A stretch of 64,000 nt of DNA from Enhydrobacter sp. (GTDB taxonomy: Bacteria; Pseudomonadota; Alphaproteobacteria; Reyranellales; Reyranellaceae): NCBI GenBank assembly GCA_026126105.1, contig JAHCJV010000003.1:110859-174858 (forward strand), given 5' to 3'. Position numbers and translations under genes: made by a program. Under the pieces are notes generated by a model. It worked only from the letters and a program-made list of their open reading frames with translations. It ran no database searches and was not told where the DNA came from. Positions 12,797 to 21,450 of this stretch are shown one piece after another. Numbering within the stretch: the stretch's first letter is position 1; the number at the start of each line of letters is the position of its first letter.

Positions 12797-14284
12797 TCAG
12801 CCTTGCAACTGACGCTTGAGCAACTCCACGTCTTCTGCAATCGAAAGGTCTGAGATCTTCAGTTCCTCGATCTTGCGTACGGCGTGCATGACTGTCGTGT
12901 GGTCACGGTTCCCGAAGCGCTTGCCGATCTGTGGCAGGCTCAAGGTGGTAAGCTGCTTGGCGAGATACATTGCCACCTGGCGAGGGCGAGCCACTGCTCG
13001 GGCGCGGCGCGGAGAACTCATCTCGGCGAGCTTGATATTGTAGTGGGCGGCGACCCGCTGCTGAATCTCGTCCACCGTCACCTTGCGGTCGGCTTGGCGA
13101 AGCAGATCGTGCAGGACGTCCTGTGCCATCTCGACGGTGATCTCGCGGCCAATCAGCTGGCCATGCGCGACGACGCGGTTCAGCGCCCCCTCCAGCTCGC
13201 GGATGTTGGTGCTGATCTTGTGTGCCAGAAATTCGAGCACATTCATCGGCACGGGCACGCGTGCATGCTCGGCCTTGGTCTGAATGATCGACAGGCGCAG
13301 CTCATAGGTCGAGGAGTGAATGTCCGCGACGAGACCCGAGCCGAGCCGCGAGCGCATGCGCTCCTCGATGTCCTGCAGTTCGCTCGGCGGCTTCTCCGAG
13401 GACAGCACGATTTGCTTGTTCTGCTCGACCAGCGAGTTGAAGGTGAAAAAGAACTCGTCCTGACTTGCTTCCTTGCCGCAGATGAACTGAACATCGTCCA
13501 CCATCAGCACGTCGACGTTGCGGAACAGCTCCTTGAACTGACCGGTGTTCTTGGTCCGCAAGGCGGTGATGAACCGGTTCACGAAGCTCTCGGCCGTGAG
13601 ATAGAGCACGCGCGTCTTGGGGTCGCGCTCGCGGATGACGTGCCATATGGCATGCATCAGATGAGTCTTGCCGAGCCCCACCCCGCCGAAAATGTAGAGC
13701 GGGTTGCGCTCCGGGAGGGGGTGGTCCTGCTCGGCGATGTTGCGCGCCGCGGCATAGGCGAACTCGTTGGGTTTGCCGACGACGAAGTTGGCGAAAGTGT
13801 AGCGTGCCTCCGGTCCCTGAAAGGCGTCGTCGCTGCCGCGACCGATCGAGGGCCCGAGGCGCGGCATCGGCTGCTGGAAACTAGGCGGCACGGGAACGGG
13901 CGGCATGGCTATGACATCGCTCGCCCGACGCGGAGCCGGCGGGGGCACGAGGTTGACCTCGACGCTCGTCACCTCCTTGTTCACGGATTGCCAGTAGGCA
14001 AGCACGCGGTCCCCGTAGTGACGGCTCACCCAGTCGCGCACGAAGCGCGTCGGTGCGTAAAGGCGGACCTTGCCGGCTTTCACCTCACCAAGTTCGACTT
14101 CGCCGAACCATGTCTTGAAGGCCTTGTCCCCGATTTCCTTGCGGAGCCGATCGCAAACCCGAGCCCATTGCGCCTCAAGTTCCTTTCGGCACTCACCGTC
14201 CATGCCTGCCCCCGCAAGAGTTTGCTGATTGAACGCGTCGTTGCCCGACGTCGAAGATAGAAGTTTGTTCAAGATTGTCTCCAT
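12797..14284 (-). CDS. dnaA: chromosomal replication initiator protein DnaA
   Basis: AAA+ ATPase that binds DnaA boxes and opens the replication origin. With the start METILNKLL at 14284 it has 495 residues; the frame is open for another 150 bp upstream, and a later in-frame ATG (MDGECRKELEAQW, position 14203) is an alternative start. Domain I begins around EAQWARVCDRLRKEIG, followed by a variable linker. Domain III has Walker A GGVGLGKTH and Walker B MVDDVQF; domain IV ends with the DnaA-box-binding motif FGNRDHTTVMHA. The start overlaps the end of the upstream rhodanese-like gene by 16 bp, an unusual coupling. Confidence 0.97.
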   Translation of the reverse strand: METILNKLLSSTSGNDAFNQQTLAGAGMDGECRKELEAQWARVCDRLRKEIGDKAFKTWFGEVELGEVKAGKVRLYAPTRFVRDWVSRHYGDRVLAYWQSVNKEVTSVEVNLVPPPAPRRASDVIAMPPVPVPPSFQQPMPRLGPSIGRGSDDAFQGPEARYTFANFVVGKPNEFAYAAARNIAEQDHPLPERNPLYIFGGVGLGKTHLMHAIWHVIRERDPKTRVLYLTAESFVNRFITALRTKNTGQFKELFRNVDVLMVDDVQFICGKEASQDEFFFTFNSLVEQNKQIVLSSEKPPSELQDIEERMRSRLGSGLVADIHSSTYELRLSIIQTKAEHARVPVPMNVLEFLAHKISTNIRELEGALNRVVAHGQLIGREITVEMAQDVLHDLLRQADRKVTVDEIQQRVAAHYNIKLAEMSSPRRARAVARPRQVAMYLAKQLTTLSLPQIGKRFGNRDHTTVMHAVRKIEELKISDLSIAEDVELLKRQLQG

Positions 14285-14730
14285 GGAAGTCCCGACGCCT
14301 TCCACCCCGCCTCCGACCCGCGCCTGCCTTGCGCGTCCATTGGCCCTTCGAATCCATCGCTCACATTGAGACACGTACTGTATCCGGCGACGGTCATGGC
14401 TCTCGCCGCCGCCGCCGACCTCACCCCGCTGCGACACAGAAACAACAGCGGCGTGTCCTTGTCCGCGATCGCGCCCCCAAGCGTCGACACGAATTCAGGA
14501 TTCGATTGCATGCTCGGAAAGACCTGCCACTCCAACAGCGCCGGCTTCTTGCCGACCGATGCCAACTCCGGCAGGCCGACATAGTTCCATTCGGCGCGTG
14601 TGCGTACGTCGATTAGTACTGCGTCCCTGCTCTCGCTGAGGATTTTCCAGGCGACCGCCGGCGCCACGTCGCCAGCGTAGCCGGCAGCGGGGGAAACCTC
14701 ATACGTGCCGGCGATCTTGTTGTTCGACAT
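14269..14730 (-). CDS. rhodanese-like domain protein
   Basis: A 153-residue single-domain rhodanese (sulfurtransferase) starting at MSNNKIAGTY. The active-site loop CRSGVRS is intact with Cys near residue 99, and the domain opens with the usual DAVLIDVRTRAEW. Such proteins carry a persulfide on the Cys and deliver sulfur or detoxify cyanide or reactive sulfur; the physiological partner here is unknown. The 3' end overlaps the dnaA start by 16 bp, so the gene is in position to be the first gene of the dnaA transcript. An in-frame ATG at 14763 is possible but gives an unlikely N-terminus. Confidence 0.92.
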   Translation of the reverse strand: MSNNKIAGTYEVSPAAGYAGDVAPAVAWKILSESRDAVLIDVRTRAEWNYVGLPELASVGKKPALLEWQVFPSMQSNPEFVSTLGGAIADKDTPLLFLCRSGVRSAAAARAMTVAGYSTCLNVSDGFEGPMDAQGRRGSEAGWKASGLPWRQS

Positions 14731-15260
14731 GGCCCCCGCTCTTCGTTCGACGATGCAGGGCACACGCTACGAGCCGCGAGTGGAAAGTCGAAATCACAGC
14801 GCACAACTAACGACGATCGCTCGTGAATTGGATGTCGGTCGACATCCACTCTCCTTGCCAGTCGTCATGTTGAGGATGCGCTGTGGTCCGTCTCCTTCTT
14901 ACTCGTTCCGGCGAAGAAGGATTGCCCCCCGACTCCGCCTTGGCTCGCGTTCAGTGCCCCACGCCCCGTCGCGATGGGCCGAGTCTTAGACAGACTCATT
15001 GGCTAGCGCAAACGGTCCAAGACGTGACATCCGCACGTTATTCAACTTGTTCTCCGAGGGCGCCAATTGACAACGCGATCGATTCGTTTCCGCCGCGATG
15101 TGCAGCACGCCGGCAATCGATGACGGGCCTCAACATCTAGCGCCCGCCCCATCGCGCCGTCCGATAACCGCGAATTGCATGGACTTCGGCGATTGGCAGC
15201 CAAGCGTTCTTCGCTTCGGCGGGTCAAAAAAAATTCGGAAAATTTTTTGGAGCGTGTCGC
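14731..15260. other. non-coding region upstream of rhodanese-dnaA
   Basis: About 530 bp without a convincing gene on either strand, between the rhodanese start and the rpsT terminator. It must hold the promoter for rhodanese-dnaA. Visible structure: a 20-bp palindrome at 14829-14848 (9-bp arms TGGATGTCG), an inverted repeat GAGTCT/AGACTC at 14981-14997, and four GANTC sites at 14931, 14981, 14993 and 15081. No good DnaA box (TTATNCACA) was found; the nearest is TTATTCAAC at 15039 with two mismatches. I therefore do not call an origin here. Confidence 0.6.
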
Positions 15261-15293
15261 AAAAACAAAACGCCGCTCTGAGGGAGCGGCGTT
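15261..15293 (-). terminator. rho-independent terminator after rpsT
   Basis: Perfect 10-bp stem AACGCCGCTC / GAGCGGCGTT (15269-15278 and 15284-15293), 5-nt loop, followed on the minus strand by TTGTTTTT. It starts 28 bp after the rpsT stop. An AT-rich stretch (15226-15250) follows. Confidence 0.9.
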
Positions 15294-15320
15294 CATCGTC
15301 TCTGATGGAGTGAAATCTCG

Positions 15321-15584
15321 TCAAGCCATCGCCTTGATACGTGCATTGAGCCGGGACACGCGCCGGGCCGCAGCATTCTTGGCAATCACCCGTGCGGTCG
15401 CGCCGCGCTGAATGTCCGGCTGCGCGACACGCAACGCCTCGGCCGCTGCCTTCTTGTCGCCCGACTTGATCGCTTCCTCGACCTTCTTGGTCGAGCCGCG
15501 CAGGCGGCTGCGGCGTGCGTTGTTCTCGGCGGTGCGGCGCTCGGTCTGGCGTGCGCGCTTCTCGGCCGACTTGTGATTAGCCAT
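15321..15584 (-). CDS. rpsT: 30S ribosomal protein S20
   Basis: An 87-residue, very basic protein with the S20 N-terminus [17 protein letters not shown] and an all-helical composition. It binds 16S rRNA in the small subunit. It is followed by an intrinsic terminator and then the dnaA region. The location next to dnaA, with mutM and an enoyl-CoA hydratase upstream, is a conserved alphaproteobacterial arrangement. Confidence 0.98.
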   Translation of the reverse strand: MANHKSAEKRARQTERRTAENNARRSRLRGSTKKVEEAIKSGDKKAAAEALRVAQPDIQRGATARVIAKNAAARRVSRLNARIKAMA

Positions 15585-15661
15585 CTAGTCCTCGTCCCTT
15601 GGAAGGGCGCGCTTATACGGGGCCGCTGAAAGCCGGTCAACCCCGGGCCAGACCGTTGAAA

Positions 15662-16444
15662 TCACCTGTGTTTCCAGACTGCTTTGCGCTTCTCGGCAAA
15701 GGCGCTCATGCCCTCGGCGCGATCATCGAAAGCGAAGGTCGCATGGAAAGTGCGACGTTCGAAGCGCACCCCCTCCGCCAATGTGGTTTCGAAGGCGCGA
15801 TTGACAGCCTCCTTGGCGACCATCGTCGCCGGCAACGACATGCCGGCGATCTTCTCCGCCGCACCCAGCGCTTCGTCCATCAACTGAGCCAGCGGCACGA
15901 CTCGGCTCGCCAAGCCGCACCGTTCAGCTTCGGCGGCGTCCATCATGCGGCCGGTCAGCACGAGATCCATCGCCTTGGACTTGCCCACGAAGCGCGGCAG
16001 GCGCTGCGTCCCGCCCGCGCCGGGAATTGTGCCGAGCGTGATCTCGGGCTGGCCGAACTTGGCGTTGTCCGCAGCGATGATGAAATCGCACATCATGGCC
16101 ATTTCGCATCCGCCACCCAGCGCGTAACCCGCAACGGCCGCGACGATCGGCTTTCGGACCTGACTCACCTTCTCCCATCCGACGGTGATGAAGTCCTGCA
16201 GGAACACGTCCTGATAGGACTTGTCCCGCATTTCCTTGATGTCCGCACCGGCGGCGAAAGCCTTATCGCTTCCGGTCAGCACGATACAGCCGATGCCGGC
16301 GTCGGCCTCGAACGCGTCGAGCGCATGGCCAAGCTCGCGCACCAGGTCGGCGCAAAGCGCATTCAACGCTTTCGGCCGGTTCAATCGGACGATACCGACC
16401 CGGCCCTTGGTTTCGGTCTGGATGTTTTCATAGGTCGTGGCCAC
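15662..16444 (-). CDS. enoyl-CoA hydratase (crotonase family)
   Basis: A 260-residue crotonase-fold enzyme, which adds water to 2-enoyl-CoA in fatty acid or aromatic acid degradation. The oxyanion-hole regions are [12 protein letters not shown] and [14 protein letters not shown]. Both catalytic glutamates are present: Glu114 in GGGCEMAM and Glu134 in [14 protein letters not shown]. The product ends [12 protein letters not shown], as in typical short-chain enoyl-CoA hydratases (PaaF/FadB1 type). It lies between mutM (27-bp gap) and rpsT, a neighbourhood conserved in alphaproteobacteria. I leave the symbol empty because several paralogue names are used. Confidence 0.95.
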   Translation of the reverse strand: MATTYENIQTETKGRVGIVRLNRPKALNALCADLVRELGHALDAFEADAGIGCIVLTGSDKAFAAGADIKEMRDKSYQDVFLQDFITVGWEKVSQVRKPIVAAVAGYALGGGCEMAMMCDFIIAADNAKFGQPEITLGTIPGAGGTQRLPRFVGKSKAMDLVLTGRMMDAAEAERCGLASRVVPLAQLMDEALGAAEKIAGMSLPATMVAKEAVNRAFETTLAEGVRFERRTFHATFAFDDRAEGMSAFAEKRKAVWKHR

Positions 16445-16471
16445 GCGTTCCTCCTGTGACTTCCTTGCTAG

Positions 16472-17311
16472 CTAGCGCTGGCAGCGGGCGCAATAGAAGG
16501 TGGAGCGGCCCGACTGCACCAGCCGCGTGACGAGGTGACCGCAGTCTGGCGTCGGGCACGGCGCACCGCTACGGTCGTAGACGTTGAAGCGTGTCTGGAA
16601 ATAGCCGAGCTCGCCGCCTGGCTGGACATGGTCGCGCAAGGTCGAGCCGCCGTCGTCGATCGAACGCAGCAGGACCTCCTTGATCGCATCGGCGAGGCGG
16701 GCGGCGCGAACGCCCTGCACAGTGTGTGCGGAGCGACGCGGCGAGATGCCGGACAAGAACAGCGCCTCGCACGCATAGATGTTCCCGACCCCCACCAGGG
16801 TCTTCTGATCGAGCAGAGCCGCCTTGATCGGCGTGCGCTTACCCTTCAATCGAGCAGCGAGTGCTGGGCCGTCGAACAGCTCGTCGAGCGGTTCCGGGCC
16901 CAGTCCCGCGAAAGCCTTGTGCTCCGCGACGGCCTCGGTCGGGATGAGCAGCATGAGACCGAAGCGGCGTGCGTCGTTGAAACGAACCTGCCAGCCGTCG
17001 TCCAGATCGAACACCACATGATCATGACGGTCGAACGGGTGCTCCGCGGCGCTCTGCGCATCGTGCAGGGTCATGCGCCCGGACATGCCGAGATGGACGA
17101 CCAAAGTCTCGCCGACGTCGAGCCGCAGCAGGAGATACTTCGCCCGCCGATCTATCGCGAGGATCGTGCGTCCTTCGAGCTTCTCGGCGAAGCGTGACGG
17201 CAGGGGCACGCGGAGATCCTTGCGTCGCTGGGTCAGGCGGGCAATGCGACGGCCGACCATGCGCGGGATGAGGCCGCGGCGAACAGTTTCGACTTCGGGC
17301 AGCTCCGGCAT
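16472..17311 (-). CDS. mutM: formamidopyrimidine-DNA glycosylase
   Basis: Base-excision repair enzyme that removes oxidised purines such as 8-oxoguanine and cleaves the abasic site. The start at 17311 gives the obligatory PELPEVETVRRGL N-terminus; after Met removal, Pro is the catalytic nucleophile and Glu the next essential residue. The 279-residue product ends with the zinc finger (CPTPDCGH and FYCARCQR, four Cys). Helix-two-turn-helix residues around KTLVGVGNIYACEALF are intact. It lies 10 bp after yggS in the TPR-yggS-mutM unit. Confidence 0.97.
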   Translation of the reverse strand: MPELPEVETVRRGLIPRMVGRRIARLTQRRKDLRVPLPSRFAEKLEGRTILAIDRRAKYLLLRLDVGETLVVHLGMSGRMTLHDAQSAAEHPFDRHDHVVFDLDDGWQVRFNDARRFGLMLLIPTEAVAEHKAFAGLGPEPLDELFDGPALAARLKGKRTPIKAALLDQKTLVGVGNIYACEALFLSGISPRRSAHTVQGVRAARLADAIKEVLLRSIDDGGSTLRDHVQPGGELGYFQTRFNVYDRSGAPCPTPDCGHLVTRLVQSGRSTFYCARCQR

Positions 17312-17321
17312 GGGAGGGAGC

Positions 17322-17987
17322 CTAGTGTCGCGCTCCAAAGAGCGCACTGCCGACGCGGACATGTGTCGCACCGAGGCGCACCGCCGTCTCGTAGTCGGCG
17401 CTCATGCCCATGCTGACCTGGGAGAGCCCGTTGCGGGCCGCCATCTTGCCGAGCAGCGCGAAATGCAGGGCTGGTTCCTCGTTTACCGGGGGGATGCACA
17501 TCAGCCCGACGACCGGAAGTTGGTGAATCTGACGGCAGGCGGCGACGAAGGCGTCGAGATCCGCGGGCAGGATGCCGGCCTTTTGCGGTTCTTCTCCGGT
17601 ATTGACCTGGATGAAGCAGGTCGGACGCTTGCCGGCCCTCTCCATCTCCTTGGCTAGCGTGGCGGCCAGGCGCTCCCGGTCGACCGACTGGATGACGTCG
17701 AACAGCGCCACCGCGTCCCGTGCCTTGTTGGTCTGCAGCGGCCCGATCAGATGCAGCTCGAGATCGGGATATTCCGCCTTCAGCGCGGGAAATTTCTCCT
17801 CCGCCTCCTGGACACGGTTCTCGCCGAACACCCGTTGACCGGCGGCGAGCAGTTCGCGGACACGATCCGCGCCGTGGGTCTTGGAGACGGCGACCAGTGT
17901 CACGTCGGCTGCAGCCCGGCCGCCGGCCTTCGCCGCATCGGCGATGCGGCCCTTGACCTCGGCCAGGCGATCGGCGCCCTCGCTCAT
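17322..17987 (-). CDS. yggS: YggS/PROSC-family pyridoxal phosphate homeostasis protein
   Basis: A 221-residue single-domain TIM-barrel protein that binds PLP and helps maintain vitamin B6 homeostasis; members have no known enzyme activity. The PLP lysine is in LVAVSKTHG (about residue 36), and the signatures FGENRVQEAEEKF, HLIGPLQTNKA and SMGMSADYETAVRLGATHVRVGSALFG-type C-terminal phosphate-binding region are present. The ATG overlaps the stop of the upstream TPR gene by 4 bp, so they are translationally coupled. Confidence 0.95.
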   Translation of the reverse strand: MSEGADRLAEVKGRIADAAKAGGRAAADVTLVAVSKTHGADRVRELLAAGQRVFGENRVQEAEEKFPALKAEYPDLELHLIGPLQTNKARDAVALFDVIQSVDRERLAATLAKEMERAGKRPTCFIQVNTGEEPQKAGILPADLDAFVAACRQIHQLPVVGLMCIPPVNEEPALHFALLGKMAARNGLSQVSMGMSADYETAVRLGATHVRVGSALFGARH

Positions 17988-19321
17988 GCGTCGAGGCCTG
18001 CGCGTGCCGCTAGCGCGACATTGTTGGCGGGATTGCTCGCCAGGGCGTCGTCAAGCGCTTCGCGTGCCCGATCGCGGTCGCCGAGGGCGACGAGGCAGAT
18101 GCCGTAGTTGGTCAAGATCCGCGAATCCCCAGGCAGGCCGCGCAGGGCATGCTCATGCAGCGAGCGGGCCTCCGCCGGGCGGCCAAGATCGACCAATACC
18201 GCACCGAGATTGGTCAGGACCATCGGGTCGTCGGTCGCATGTCTCGAGGCGCGCTTCAGCGCGCGTCGCGCCTCGTCCAAGCGCTTGAGGCCTCGCAATG
18301 CCAGGCCCTGGTTGTTGAGGGCCCGCACGTCGTCGGGCATGGCCTTGAGGTGAGGCTCGAGCGTATCGAGCGCCTCCTGGAAGCGATCGGTCGCGATATA
18401 GACGAACGAAAGCTGCAGAATAGCGTCTCGATCGCGAGGATTCTGGCGCAGGGCCCGCTGCAGGCTGTCGATTGCATCGTCCAGCTTTTCGGCCGCGGTC
18501 TGCGCCAGGGCCAGCGTCTTCAGCGCCGGGGCGAAAGAGGGATCGATTTCGAGCGCCCTCTGGATCGGCACGATTGCGTCGGACACGCGGCCGGCGAAAT
18601 AGAGTACGAAGCCCAGCACATGGTGGAGGCTGGCGTTTTCCGGCGCCAGCGTCAGGGCCTTCCCGGCCTCGGCAATCGCTTCGTCGTGATGCTCCATGCC
18701 GCCCAGCGCCAGCGCGCGGTCGCCCTGGATCTGGGCGCGCCGCGCGGTGTCCTCGCCCGCGTCGCGCAAGGCGAGCTCGAGGATCTCCAGCGCCGGCTCG
18801 TAGTGGCCGAGACGGTAAAGCACATGACCCAGCATGTTGCGGCTGCGAGCCTGCACGGGGCGGAGCTGTGCACCGTCGGCGTGCTCCAGGGCGCGGTCGA
18901 GATTGCCGACCACCTCGGAAAGCTCACGCTCGGCGGCGGCGAAGCGCTGCTGGTCGATATGGATGCCGGCCAATGCCAGCCGCGCCTCGATATGCGTCGG
19001 CGCGCGCCGGATGGTATCGCGGAACCGCTTGGCAGCCTCGTCGAGCTTGCCCAACCGTCGCGCCGCGAGGCCGAGATTGTAGGACAGCATCGGCTCGTTG
19101 GGGTCCTTGGCGATCGCTTTGCGCCACAGCACCTCGGCATCGGCGAGAGCGCCGCGCTGCGACAGGCACACCGCGAGGTAATGCAGGATCTCGGGACGGT
19201 CGCCGTGCCGCGCATACGCCGACCGGAAGAGCGGCTCGGCGCGATCGAACCAGCCGGCGCGCAGATATTGCAGGCCGGTCTGAAGATCAGGGTCGGGCTG
19301 GATGTGGGGCGGAGTTGCCAT
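17984..19321 (-). CDS. tetratricopeptide repeat protein
   Basis: A 445-residue protein built almost entirely of TPR units (recurring patterns such as ALEIDPSFAPALKTLALAQ and PDDVRALNNQGLALRGLKRL at 34-residue spacing), with no signal peptide and no other domain visible. TPR arrays mediate protein-protein contacts; the partner is unknown. It is the first gene of the unit TPR-yggS-mutM and overlaps yggS by 4 bp. It is divergent from the smr gene with only 46 bp between them. Confidence 0.9.
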   Translation of the reverse strand: MATPPHIQPDPDLQTGLQYLRAGWFDRAEPLFRSAYARHGDRPEILHYLAVCLSQRGALADAEVLWRKAIAKDPNEPMLSYNLGLAARRLGKLDEAAKRFRDTIRRAPTHIEARLALAGIHIDQQRFAAAERELSEVVGNLDRALEHADGAQLRPVQARSRNMLGHVLYRLGHYEPALEILELALRDAGEDTARRAQIQGDRALALGGMEHHDEAIAEAGKALTLAPENASLHHVLGFVLYFAGRVSDAIVPIQRALEIDPSFAPALKTLALAQTAAEKLDDAIDSLQRALRQNPRDRDAILQLSFVYIATDRFQEALDTLEPHLKAMPDDVRALNNQGLALRGLKRLDEARRALKRASRHATDDPMVLTNLGAVLVDLGRPAEARSLHEHALRGLPGDSRILTNYGICLVALGDRDRAREALDDALASNPANNVALAARAGLDA

Positions 19322-19367
19322 GGCGGGCTGTGTAGACCCGCCTCGGGGCCGGCGCTACATCAAACAA

Positions 19368-19925
19368 ATGGCCAAGGACATCGATCTGTTCCGGGCGGCG
19401 ATGGCCGGCGTGACGCCCCTCAAACGCAGCCGAGCCCCTGTCATCATTCCCAGGCCAAAGGCCGAGAGGCCCGCCCTGCCACAGAAAGGATTCACCGCCG
19501 CTCCCGTCGGGCCAGCGATCCCGGTTGCGGCGCCCGGCGTCGCCGACCAGGCCTTCGATCGCGAGGTCGATCGTGCCCTGTCCAAGGGGCGACGTGCTCC
19601 AGAGGCCAAGCTCGACCTGCATGGCATGACCCTGACCGTCGCCGAACGCGCGGTGACGAGTTTCATCGCCGACTCGTCGGCCCAGAATCGCCGCGTCGTA
19701 CTGATCGTGACCGGGAAGGGACTGCGGCTCGAAGGCGGCCGCGTGTTCGGCGGCCGGATTCGGGCGGAATTCCTGGGCTGGCTCGACCGCGCGGAGAACC
19801 GCGCGCGGGTGGCCGGCGTGCGGCCCGCTCACCCGCGCCACGGTGGCAGCGGCGCCTTCTACGTGCTGCTGCGCCGGCGCTCCTCGGCGAGCAGCCGCTC
19901 CTTGCGCGCGACGCCCCAGCGATAG
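19368..19925 (+). CDS. Smr-domain protein
   Basis: A 185-residue protein starting MAKDIDLF. A disordered Pro/Ala-rich N-terminal third precedes a C-terminal Smr domain (LDLHGMTLTVAERAV, then VLIVTGKGLRLEG and the RHGGSGAFYVLLRR ending). Smr domains are nucleases or nucleic-acid-binding modules linked to MutS2 and ribosome rescue; the stand-alone alphaproteobacterial form is uncharacterised. The last 22 residues lie beyond the usual end of the domain and overlap the 3' end of the convergent ada-like gene by 67 bp. Confidence 0.9.
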   Translation: MAKDIDLFRAAMAGVTPLKRSRAPVIIPRPKAERPALPQKGFTAAPVGPAIPVAAPGVADQAFDREVDRALSKGRRAPEAKLDLHGMTLTVAERAVTSFIADSSAQNRRVVLIVTGKGLRLEGGRVFGGRIRAEFLGWLDRAENRARVAGVRPAHPRHGGSGAFYVLLRRRSSASSRSLRATPQR

Positions 19926-20992
19926 CCGGTCAGCGCGCCGCTGGCCCCCACCGCCCGATGGCAGGGAATAACGCCGGCGGCCTGGTTGGTGGCGCAGGCG
20001 CGGCCGACGGCACGGGCCGCCGTTGGCTCGCCGATGGTCTTGGCGATCTCGCCATAGGTCCGGGTCTGTCCCGCCGGGATCTCGGTCAGAGCCTTCCATA
20101 CCTTCCATTGAAAAGCGGTTCCGACGATATCGAGCGGCACGTCGGGCGCATCGAGCGCGGACGGCTTGCGGCCGTAGAGACGGGCCAGCACGCCCTTCAC
20201 CCGCGGCGCCAGCACCGCGTCGTTGCGCTCGAGCGCTGCGGCGGGAAAATCTTCCCTCAGGTCGCGCTCGAGGCTGCGGTCGCTGTCCCCCAGGAACACG
20301 GCGGCGATCCCCTTCCGGGTCGCCGCGACCAGCACCCGCCCGTAGTCGGAGTCGACGGTGGTATAGTCGATATGGGCGCCGGCGCCGCCCTTCGCATAGG
20401 TGGCGGGCGTCATGCCCAGCGCCTTGTCGCTCGATTCATAGACGCGGCTCGGTGAGCCGTAGCCCGCGCCGTAAAGCGCCTCGCTCACCTTCTCGCCCGA
20501 GCGCAACGCCTTGCGGAAGCGCGCGCGCTTCCGCGCGATCAGCCAGTCGCGCGGTGTCAGGCCGAGCTCGGCCACGAAGCGCTTGCTGAGGGTATTGGCG
20601 GTCACGCCGACCTTGCGCGCCACCTCGCCGAGAGACGGTGGCTGGTCGGCGTCGGCTGCGTCGAACAGGGCGCAGGCGCGCGCCACCGGACGGCTGAGGC
20701 CAAGCTCGGCCTCCCAGTCGCGCGGCTTGCAGCGCTTGCAGGGACGGAAGCCCGCCGCTTCGGCGGCTTCGGGCGAGGCATGGAAGGCCACGTTCTTGCG
20801 CAGCGGCGGACGCGCCGCGCAGGATGGCAGACAGTAGACTCCGGTGGACTGAACCGAGAACCAGAACCGGCCGTTGAAGGTCCGATCGCGCTGCTGGACG
20901 GCAGCCCAGCAGGAATCCGGGTCGGGGTGCATGCCAGCTCGGGAGGGGCTGGCGAGCGCTTGGGGGGGGAGGGAAGGAGAGAGCTGGGTCAT
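19859..20992 (-). CDS. ada: bifunctional Ada: methylphosphotriester / O6-methylguanine methyltransferase and regulator
   Basis: Adaptive-response protein that repairs alkylated DNA and activates transcription. From ATG 20992 it has 377 residues (a TTG at 21013 is possible). The N-terminal zinc site has four Cys (C54, C58, C85, C88 in GVYCLPSC and FRPCKRC), one of which accepts methyl groups from phosphotriesters. An AraC-type helix-turn-helix follows (SLGEVARKVGVTANTLSKRF), and the C-terminal domain holds the PCHR acceptor (C344). The 3' end overlaps the convergent smr gene by 67 bp. It lies 77 bp downstream of a DUF1127 gene on the same strand. Confidence 0.95.
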   Translation of the reverse strand: MTQLSPSLPPQALASPSRAGMHPDPDSCWAAVQQRDRTFNGRFWFSVQSTGVYCLPSCAARPPLRKNVAFHASPEAAEAAGFRPCKRCKPRDWEAELGLSRPVARACALFDAADADQPPSLGEVARKVGVTANTLSKRFVAELGLTPRDWLIARKRARFRKALRSGEKVSEALYGAGYGSPSRVYESSDKALGMTPATYAKGGAGAHIDYTTVDSDYGRVLVAATRKGIAAVFLGDSDRSLERDLREDFPAAALERNDAVLAPRVKGVLARLYGRKPSALDAPDVPLDIVGTAFQWKVWKALTEIPAGQTRTYGEIAKTIGEPTAARAVGRACATNQAAGVIPCHRAVGASGALTGYRWGVARKERLLAEERRRSST

Positions 20993-21069
20993 GGACGCTA
21001 TGTAAGCGGACAATCCAACCTGCTCTATCCGGCGCCCGCCGGCAATTCCCCCGACCCGGAAAGCCTTAC

Positions 21070-21309
21070 TTAGGCCCAGAAACCCTTGTCAGCTTCGTAA
21101 CGGGCGGTGCCGCGATCCAGCCCGATGTCGCGCAATAGGCGGTCATCGAGCTCGGCGAGTTGGCGGCGGGATTTGCGCAGCTCGGAGCGTGTGACCAGGG
21201 CCTCGACACCGACCACGACCGTCCCGGCCAAGAACGCCATTGCGCGGCCGAAGGAGAAGGTAGGGGTTCCCGCGTTGGCGATTTCCCGCACGCTGGAGAG
21301 GGTCGACAT
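21070..21309 (-). CDS. DUF1127 small protein
   Basis: A 79-residue protein: a hydrophobic N-terminal segment (MAFLAGTVVVGVEALV region) followed by the DUF1127 motif RRQLAELDDRLLRDIGLDRG, ending in ARYEADKGFW. DUF1127 proteins in Brucella and Agrobacterium are controlled by the LysR regulator VtlR/LsrB and influence stress, phosphate or RNA-related physiology. Here it is divergent from a GcvA-like LysR gene with 141 bp between. The same arrangement occurs again at 44510-45781. Confidence 0.88.
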   Translation of the reverse strand: MSTLSSVREIANAGTPTFSFGRAMAFLAGTVVVGVEALVTRSELRKSRRQLAELDDRLLRDIGLDRGTARYEADKGFWA

Positions 21310-21352
21310 GGCTTAGCTCCGTTTGAGGCGAGCGAGACGGAATTGCCTCGAC

Positions 21353-21447
21353 GACCTCGTTTCTGCGCCCAATTTGCTGTATCGTATGGAAGAGTGCAAA
21401 GGATCAAAGCTCTGGGTGAGGCCTACCAAAACTATGACCTCGTTTCT
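21353..21447. promoter_or_regulatory. 12-bp direct repeats between DUF1127 and LysR genes
   Basis: The sequence GACCTCGTTTCT occurs exactly twice in this 141-bp divergent promoter region, at 21353-21364 and 21436-21447, 83 bp apart. The second copy lies just before the LysR ATG. Such repeats could be regulator-binding sites, but no dyad is present and no factor can be assigned. Confidence 0.3.
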
Positions 21448-21450
21448 TAG

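Noticed and set aside
14285..14437. DnaA N-terminal extension of 51 residues
   Set aside because: It overlaps the rhodanese gene in another frame and has no similarity to DnaA domain I.
15067..15072. Plus-strand TTGACA as a promoter
   Set aside because: It would drive transcription into the minus-strand rpsT gene and has no -10 or gene after it.
14731..15260. Replication origin next to dnaA
   Set aside because: No cluster of TTATNCACA boxes or AT-rich unwinding region could be found; in many alphaproteobacteria the origin lies elsewhere.
18149..20455. Open frame of 768 codons on the plus strand across the TPR, Smr and ada genes
   Set aside because: Lies antisense to the TPR gene and out of frame with the Smr gene; low-complexity composition.
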